This document shows, in pieces, positions 46,088 through 54,600 of a DNA stretch of 64,000 nucleotides. Position 1 is the first letter of the stretch. Each line of letters starts with the position of its first letter. The position numbers were made by a program, and so were the translations under genes. The notes under the pieces are model-generated. The model saw only the letters and a list, made by a program, of their open reading frames with translations, was not told where the DNA came from and did not search any database. This stretch comes from Effrenium voratum. Lineage: Eukaryota; Sar; Dinophyceae; Suessiales; Symbiodiniaceae. The stretch covers positions 486,501 through 550,500 of the forward strand of contig CAUJNA010000502.1 in assembly GCA_963377175.1 (NCBI GenBank). Direction: 5' to 3'.

Positions 46088-49000
46088 ACAAGCAAGCCAG
46101 CCAGACAGCCAGCCAGCCAGCCAGCAAGCAAGCAAGCAAGCAGGCGGGCAGGCGGAGCAGGCAGGCAGGCATGCAAGCATGCAAGCAAGCAATCCAAACA
46201 TCAAAATATCAAAACCCCAAGCAAAACATCAAAACAAACACCCGAGTTGCAAAAAGGCCATGAAACCGAAACCGCCCCCCCCCCCAGCCGGAGCTCGCGC
46301 GCCTTCACCAGAATGGAGAAAGTCACTGGACTGGGCCTCACCCGCCTCAGATGAGCGGCGTGGCCCAAGAATACCGCGGGAGATTCGCCAAGCAGCCCCA
46401 AAGCATCGAACAAAAAGGCGGCAAAAAGGTTCTGTCCAGATTACGTCCTGCAGCGTCTGAAGTGTGCAGTTTTTTTGCCAAAACCAAAGCCCACTTCCGA
46501 ACGAGATTGGCCCAACAAATCAAGCTTTGTTCACCAACTTCAACGAACCAGTGGATTGGCCAAAAAAGGTCAAACTGTGTATTCACCAAATGGTCGTTCC
46601 AACAAGTCTAAAGTCCGAAAGCGGAACTCAGGAAGTGAGACAAGGAGTTAGGCGAACTCTCTGTTTGTTCCCCCTTTGCACTGATTGGGATGGATGAAAC
46701 CCTACGACGAGGCGACAAACCATCTACCAACTGGTGTAGGAGTTTGTCCATCCCCTTCTGGTTGGTTTTGAGGGACACCAAACTGAAGCAAGCAATTTTA
46801 TGGCCCCGAATGGTTGTGCAAAGAACTGTTACACCCTTAGATAGGACAGGAAGAAACAAAGTACTGTATCCATCTTCCGGGATCCATTCTCCGTTTCAGG
46901 AAACGGGATCCCGTTTCGGCGTTTCCTTTTGGAAACGGCGCGCCCCAACTTCCGGAGCTTGCGTGATCAGTGGCTCAGCTGACCTTGAGTGAGAGGAATT
47001 CGCCAAAAGAAAACCGTCCACTGATCCCCATAAAAGAAGCCTCCACAAGGCTCGAGCTTTTGGCTTCAAGCCCATTCATTCCTTTGGCTGATTCTCCTTT
47101 CTTGTCGACCATGGGCCTTTTCAGAAGCCAGGCCTTGTTTCTGGAAAGACTTGGATCTCTGGAAAGAATGGGTTAGGCTGTTAGGCTCCAAAATAGTGCT
47201 TTATGACACTATCAGTGACTACTAGGCACTATGGGTCCTTGTGAGTTTCTCTCTCTGAACCAGGATAACGCAAGGGTCAAATTAGTTACATGCATAGTAC
47301 TCTGATGATCATGACTTAATCTAGTGCCCTACTGCCTCCTCATGGCATTATTCGGGGAATCTGGGATTGAATCTGTACCTTTTTCGGAAAGAATCACATG
47401 GCTATGAACTTGAATAAGGGACTGTTTGGTGGACATTGTTTAGGTGGGGATTCATGTCCACCGATCACTTTTGAGGTGGTTCCGTATTAAAATACATGGC
47501 CATATGATATAAAAGCCGGCTCCGAGCGAGCCGCTTGTTCTTCATCTCCTGGAACATGCTGAGGCCCAGCTGGAGGTTCCCCGCCTGAGCGCAGCGTTGC
47601 CTCTACCTTCGAAAGGGTTTCTTGGATCCGACCCGTTGTCTAACATCCCCTTCCTGCCCTTGAGGCTTCGCTAAATGCGAGCGCGAACCCTACAACGCAC
47701 GGTTTGCAGGGGGGTTAAGTGGGAGCGCGAACCAATGGGTGTGGGTACAAATTCAAGTTGGGAATCATTTGTTGCAAGGGGGATTTGTTGCAAGGGGGTC
47801 TACCGTCATTTTGAACAGGTCTGCTCTCCACTTGCATGATTGATCAAAAAGGGAAGATCCCCTCGAACACTTGAGGTTCCAATTTGAAGACACACCCTCA
47901 CCACCAAAAAGGGACCTCGGCAATCAAACCGGCCTTTCCAAACAATTGAACAGCACGAAAACCATTGAACGCATCCAATCCCCCGGAACTCTTGCTGGAT
48001 GCAGCAGAAAATGGAGGAACCAGCCATTTCCAGCCCTTGCGCGCGCCCTCAGGCCCCAGGAAGATGTCACAAGTGGCAGCAGATGATCTCTTCGAAACCC
48101 AAGGGAGATGTAACTTCGAGGGCGGCCAGGACTCTGAATTCAAGTTGCCGCAAACAGAAACCGAGCAGAAAAAAGAAAAATGCGACACAGACACTTGTTG
48201 AATGAAGGGCAATGGACTGAGTGTTTGAACATCTCAGATTCGCTGAAACAGCAGGTACGTCCAGCTGATCAGGCTGGATATCACGAGTACACACACACAC
48301 AGGAATTCCGCCTTGACGCAGCCTTCCAGCAGCGAGTTGTAGACGATCTCCTGGGGCCGATGCCCGGCTATTTGCTTGGGTCTGCTGGTTAGTGAAACGC
48401 CTAGCAAACCTGTAAGAGTTTACAGAAGTGGAGTTAACTGGGGGTTGTCTGGGGGCTAACTGGAGGTTACTAGCCAATTAGCTGACTACACCATCGAATA
48501 ACCATATCTCACTTCCTGAGATCCAAATCCAAAGAAAGTCTGAAGTCCAACAACTGGGAAGTGAGTTCGCTTTCCACTCAGCGGTCATCGACCATCCCGA
48601 ACAACCCCAAGTGAACAGGTGTTTGACCAAGACTCGTGTCATTATTTCCCTGAAACACGTATCGGCTCGGCACTGATGGTCGTCTAAAACCCCAAAAGCG
48701 TCCAATAGCTTACAAGTTGGACCCTCTTTACACCAACCCCCGAACAATGGAACCAGTCAGCTGGACCCTCTTTAGTGAAAATCCTGGGGGTCTGGGAGGG
48801 ACAGTACTTATTTTTGTTGGTATTACCAATTCTACTTTAGTATTGCCAAGGCTGACTCTCAGATTCCCAGTACTTACTTTAGTATTGCCAATTCTACTTT
48901 AGTATTGCCAAGGCTGACTCTCAGGTTCCCAGTACTTACTTTAGTATTGCGAATTCTACTTAAGTATTGCCAAGGCTGACTCTCAGATTCCCAGTACTTA

Positions 49001-51584
49001 CTTTAGTATTGCCAATTCTACTTTAGTATTGCCAAGGCTGACTCTCAGGTTCCCAGTACTTACTTTAGTATTGCGAATTCTACTTAAGTATTGCCAAGGC
49101 TGACTCTCAGATTCCCAGTACTTACTTTAGTATTGCCAATTCTACTTTAGTATTGCCAAGGCTGACTCTCAGGTTCCCAGTACTTACTTTAGCATTGCCA
49201 ATTCTACTTTAGTATTGCCAAGGCTGACTCTCAGATTCCCAGTACTTACTTTAGTATTGCCAATTCTACTTTAGTATTGCCAAGGCTGACTCTCAGATTC
49301 CCAGTACTTACTTTAGTATTGCCAATTCTACTTTAGTATTGCCAAGGCTGACTCTCAGGTTCCCAGTACTTACTTTAGTATTGCAAATTCTACTTTAGTA
49401 TTGCCAAGGACCGTTTTTTCAGCAACCCCCAAAAACAGCTGGAAACTATCAGCTGGACCCCAAAAACAGCTGGAAACTAACAGCTGGACCCCAAAACAGT
49501 CACACTAAAGAATCGATCTTGGCCTCTTGTGGGCAACCCCCTGTGTGTGACTGTTTTCCTGCACTTTTCTGTAAAGAAGCTATCTTAAATTTGATGGTTT
49601 GGGGACCACTTCAAGGAAAGGATTTCCCAATGTTTGCCCGGATTTTGTTTGTCTGGTTTTTGCCTGACTTGTGTGCCAGGTTTGCTTGCACATAGTTTGT
49701 CCAGCGTTGTTTCCGGCAAAAAACGTTCCACAATAGAGGACCCTAAAACAGTCACAGGATCCTGAATTAGAAACACCAATCTACAATAGAGGGTACTATT
49801 ACTAAAGGAGGTCTAACATTAGTCGATGTATAGAAAGGAAACCAAAGGCAACCAAAGCACACCTAGAGCCGATCAATTAAGGCTCCTTTGCCGGGATTTG
49901 GTCATTAACCTACCTCAGCTGTTGCCAATCCAAACACTTCCAGTATGCCGCAAAATGTGGAGGGTATGTGTTTGGTCTTGTGCCGTAGGAGGAGACCAAA
50001 GAAAGTCCCTCTTTACACGGAGAAACATTAGGGCCCCCTACTCAGCGAGAAGTTCACTTAAAAAGTTGGTTCTTGCCTAACCAATCCTCGGGGTTCTAAA
50101 TCTGAAAGGCGGCAGCCAAAACGAAGGCTGCCTTTTGTCCTTGTACTTAAAGCCAACCACGAAATGGGTATGTGTCAAACAAACTGTCAAACTAGGGATT
50201 CGGAGCCCCTATTCACAGTGGCTTCCCTTTTATACCACCCCATGGGGTACCCACACACTAAAACCCGAAACGGGTCAGCGAGCTTGGGCGCCCATACGTC
50301 GCACTCCAGCTGCCGTGCTTGGAGCTCCTCCTGCAGCCGCATCGCCTGCCATAGACGTCAATGGCGGTTTCCTTTTTGGTTCCCTAACAAAATCGCAACC
50401 CCGAAAAAATGGTCAAAAGGGTCCATGTCCCAAAAGGAGTTTCCACCAGTTCCGGGCACTACCTGCTCCTGGAACCCGAAAAAAACGCCCTTCGAAACAT
50501 GTCTCCAGGTCAAAACCTCTTTTAGACAGTCGGAGTCCTACCCTCCCCTGTAGCCCATCCCTGAGGCTTCCCAAAGCAGCCCAACAAATCGTCTGACGGG
50601 CGGAGGTTTTTTGAAACCTCCAGCTCTTGTCCTCCCTTCAAAAGAGAACTCGTTGGGTTGGGTTTGACACCTCTGCAACTTTTACAACTTGTCCAAAACC
50701 TGAAATAGGGAATCCCAAGTAAAGAACTTGTATCATAGTGAGCTCCGCATAGAATAGCCCACATAGACATGTCCTTAAACGTACCCCTTAAAACTCCAAG
50801 TTGTGGGGAAGTTAATCTTTTACAGACATATAGCCCATGTTACCCAAAAAGTTAAAAAGTTGTGTTTTTTAAGAGGTAAGTAAAGTTGGAGACCCAATCG
50901 AGAAGTGGAGTTTCTACCAACCGAGACCCAGTCTACGGTCCAATGGTGCAACTTCCGCCACAAGATTGAGGGGGCTAAAGGTGTCCTGGGTGTCCTTGGT
51001 AGCGAAGAGCAAGCATAAAGGGTGGTGACCATGAACCAAAGGGTACAAACAAAAGGTATGTGCTGCCACTCTTAGATCAGACTCAAGCGCTTCAGACTAT
51101 GCTGCCCAAAGGCATACCCTTTTTAGGGAACCCCTACATCTAAATAACCCTTAAGGCCTATATTGCCCTTATTCCAAGTAATTCAGGCGAGAAGCATTTC
51201 CGCAATAGGAAACCTTTTGTGTCATGTGTATGTCAAGAAAAGATACTATGAGGGCCACAATCAGACTGCGGTTGTGAGGTAAAATCAAGTCAAGTCATGA
51301 TTATAGTGTTCGGCCAAGATAGTACACTAAGGTGTTGATAACCTAGGCGCCCCCACCTTCCATTGGAGAAAACCGGTTACCACTTCCCCTCAGACGCCTG
51401 TCACCCAGCCTTGGACAGCTCCCCATTGCTGCAGTAGCCCTTGATGAGCGTGCTGAACCTCGGGTTTCCCTGTGGTGCTCAACGCCACCTCTTGGCGGGC
51501 TAACCCAAAAAGAAGTTACAATCCAAGTAGTCCGAGGGAACCAACACCCTTTTTCGAGCGTATATATAGTATCTTGTGTGTATC

Positions 51585-51615
<31 letters not shown>

Positions 51616-54600
51616 TTGTCACAATCCCCTCCAAACACCCGAATAAAACGGCCGAAAGGGGATTTGGGTACCACCATGACCAGTCGGTGAGTTGGCCAAG
51701 GGTGACTTGGTGAGTGTGACCCCCAAACCCCGTGCCACAACATGCCACTCCAATCTTGCCCCTCAAGTCTTTGACGGTGGAAGACCACGGCAATGAACCA
51801 TGGATGTCTTTCTCTCTTTTCTGAGTGTACCCATTTCGCCTTGTTTTGAAGGGGAACCAAAAGGAAACCAAGCATCGTTGGGCGTCCCCGGGATTTGGTG
51901 CCCCCATATTGACTGTTCCTCACACTCATGAAATCCTGGTGGTTAAGTAGTCTATGCAAGCCATGCAAAGAGTCAAAAGAGTGCACCAATCTCCAATCTA
52001 TCGTTGGAGCTGTCCTTGCCAAACTTTCAGGTCTTTACTGTACCTCTGGCAATTGTCATCACGTGCTGTCAGTCCAACCAAAAGCAACGAACCCTCTCAA
52101 AATGTCTGGCGGACATAAGTCCTCATGAACTGGATATCCATCACAAACGGTCCCTTCAAAAAAAAAAACACTTGCCATATCTGCCACAGTCAAACTTAAT
52201 CGTGGGCCATGGTCATGGAATGCCTACAATCCCTGAGGGGTCCATGACCATCCTGCCAATGCCAGGTAAGCTGGCTTTGTGTCGATGACATACTTGGGTG
52301 GTCGGCCAAGTTACGAGCAAAAGCTGGCAAAAAAGCCTAGGTTTCAACTTGGGGCCGGGCGTAATCAAATCCGGCCGCACATTGGTCGCGGTCATCTCTT
52401 GCAGCACCTGCCGGGTGAAAAAAGCCCTCAAACATGATTGAGAGCACTTTACAAGGGGCCCAAAGAAAATGGGGATCACTCTCCCCAATCTCTGAAAACT
52501 GCAGCCCATAGGTGTCAGTTTTAAAATACGCCAATGGTAAGACCAAGCTGGAGCCAGCTTGATTCCATCTGCGTTCAACCGTCTGTTCAAACCAGCTTAA
52601 ACTGCCAGCGGTGGTTCCCCTCTTAACACCTACCAGAATCCGGTGGTTTAAACTAACGCAGCCAACCTCGCAACATCTGCAAACCCTCCACCCAACCCCA
52701 CCCCCCCCCCCCCCTAACCCCAAACCCTGTTGTTAGTGGCTTAAACACATGCGACCAACCATCTCCCATCCCAAAACCGACCTTCCTCCCCATCCATCCA
52801 AAGCCCGGCCTCGGCGGCGCCCTGAAGGTCACAGGCGCGCACACAGGCGTCGATGAGGCTGTTGAAGACCACCACGTTGCACCTCGTTCTGCGCGCGATC
52901 GATCGCTCGAAATCGGGCGGGCGGATTTGGGTTGTGCTTGTTTTACTCGTTTGAGGAAGCCGGAAGCAAGCCGCAAGGCCCTGGATCGAGATCTCTCGCC
53001 CAGTGGCGGGACCCGCTCGGCGCGCATCTCCCGGTAGAGGTTCTTGGCCGCCAGCGGGTCCTTGGACTTCGCGAAGCCCTGGGCGTCGTTTTGGTCGGGT
53101 CGTCGTTTTGGGCGGCGTCGGACGTCGCGCCAAAAAAAGCGCCCGTCGACCCGAAGAAAGGCCCAATCGGCGGAAATCGGCGGAAATCGGTGGAAGCCCG
53201 TCAGTTGGTTGGGAGCCGAATCGGTGGTTTAGTGCAGGAAGGATTTCCCATTGAGCCGCTACAAAAGCCAGCTGTTCAAATCTCCAAACCACCAATCTAA
53301 CACACCAACTCAAGACTACCTGAGTAGAGGTCCGAGCGATAAAACATATGGTACAAACTAACTAACAGGAACTGACAACAGCTCTCCCGTTTGCCCCCGT
53401 TTTGTTGGATGCTTCCCAAGGTCAGAAGGGCGCCACTGGGACTCGACTGGACGGGGGTAAGAACCTGGTTGAGATCTTAGCTTCCCAGTGCTTCATCTCA
53501 TGCGTGTAGGCAACTTGCTTAAGCCAATTCAGTAATTGTGTGGAGAAAGAAAAATGCAACCCCTCAAAGTGCAACCGGCTTCCAGCAGCATCTTGGGGGC
53601 TGCCATCTTGACTTTCTGTTTTCGAAGGGAAACGGTCTAAATGACAACCCTGGACCCACAAACACGCTGACATGCACGGAGAAGAGATCGGCATGGAAAA
53701 GGTGAATTCAAAGGACCGGTTCCAAAAGTACATGGTTTGGTGTTATTCTGGACAGGGGGTGTTGCCCTTTTTCGAGGGCAAAAGGGAGAGCCAATAGCAA
53801 GACGACCATTCTCGGGGTCCCCCTAATGCTGACCCCCGAATTAATAGGGAGTGTCCGCACAGTGCTTATCCCGGGTTTTTTGGAAGCTTGGATTTCCAAC
53901 TCGCCCCTTTATTGATGACGCACCCCAGTCAAGGTCGAACTACGTTCCCATGGCCCGAATCGCAGCTCTTCGAATGGCTAAGAACCGCCCGAATCGACCC
54001 GCTGCCCGCCTTGATGAGGGTCGCGTAGAGGATGGTGTTCCGGTGCAGGCCCCGCTGCCTCATGATGGCGAAGATCTGCAGAGCCTGGCATGGGAAGGCT
54101 TGGGCGACACCATCCGCAATAGAACATAGATTAAATATATGTTTGGTTCCCATGTTTTTGCTGACCAGGGCAACTGGTTGTTTAAACAAACGTTGTAACC
54201 GACCCTGACCCTAGGTAAAGCAGGTGGATTCCACTTGTAAACCACTTGTAAAAACAATCGCACGAAACTGAAGCCAGGAGCACCCATCCTTTTTCTGCCA
54301 AACTGATCGAACATTGACACCTATCACCCTCACACCACGCCCAAGCGCCAAAGGACACCGTGCCCCAACGACGGGGTCCTCTACATCTCCGCCACAGACA
54401 TCGCCCCACCAACAACGGATCTCACCAACCAACAGATTCAAAAGATGATCTTTAAAACCCAAAAGGAGAAACAAATCGGGAACCCCAGGAAGCCGACCCC
54501 AAACAAAGGTCGTCTCTCCCAGCCGCCCGGTGCGCCTTTTCCAGGTGCCCGCACTTCACGCAGGCGTCCAGCATGCAGCCGTAGGTCACCTCAAAAGATT

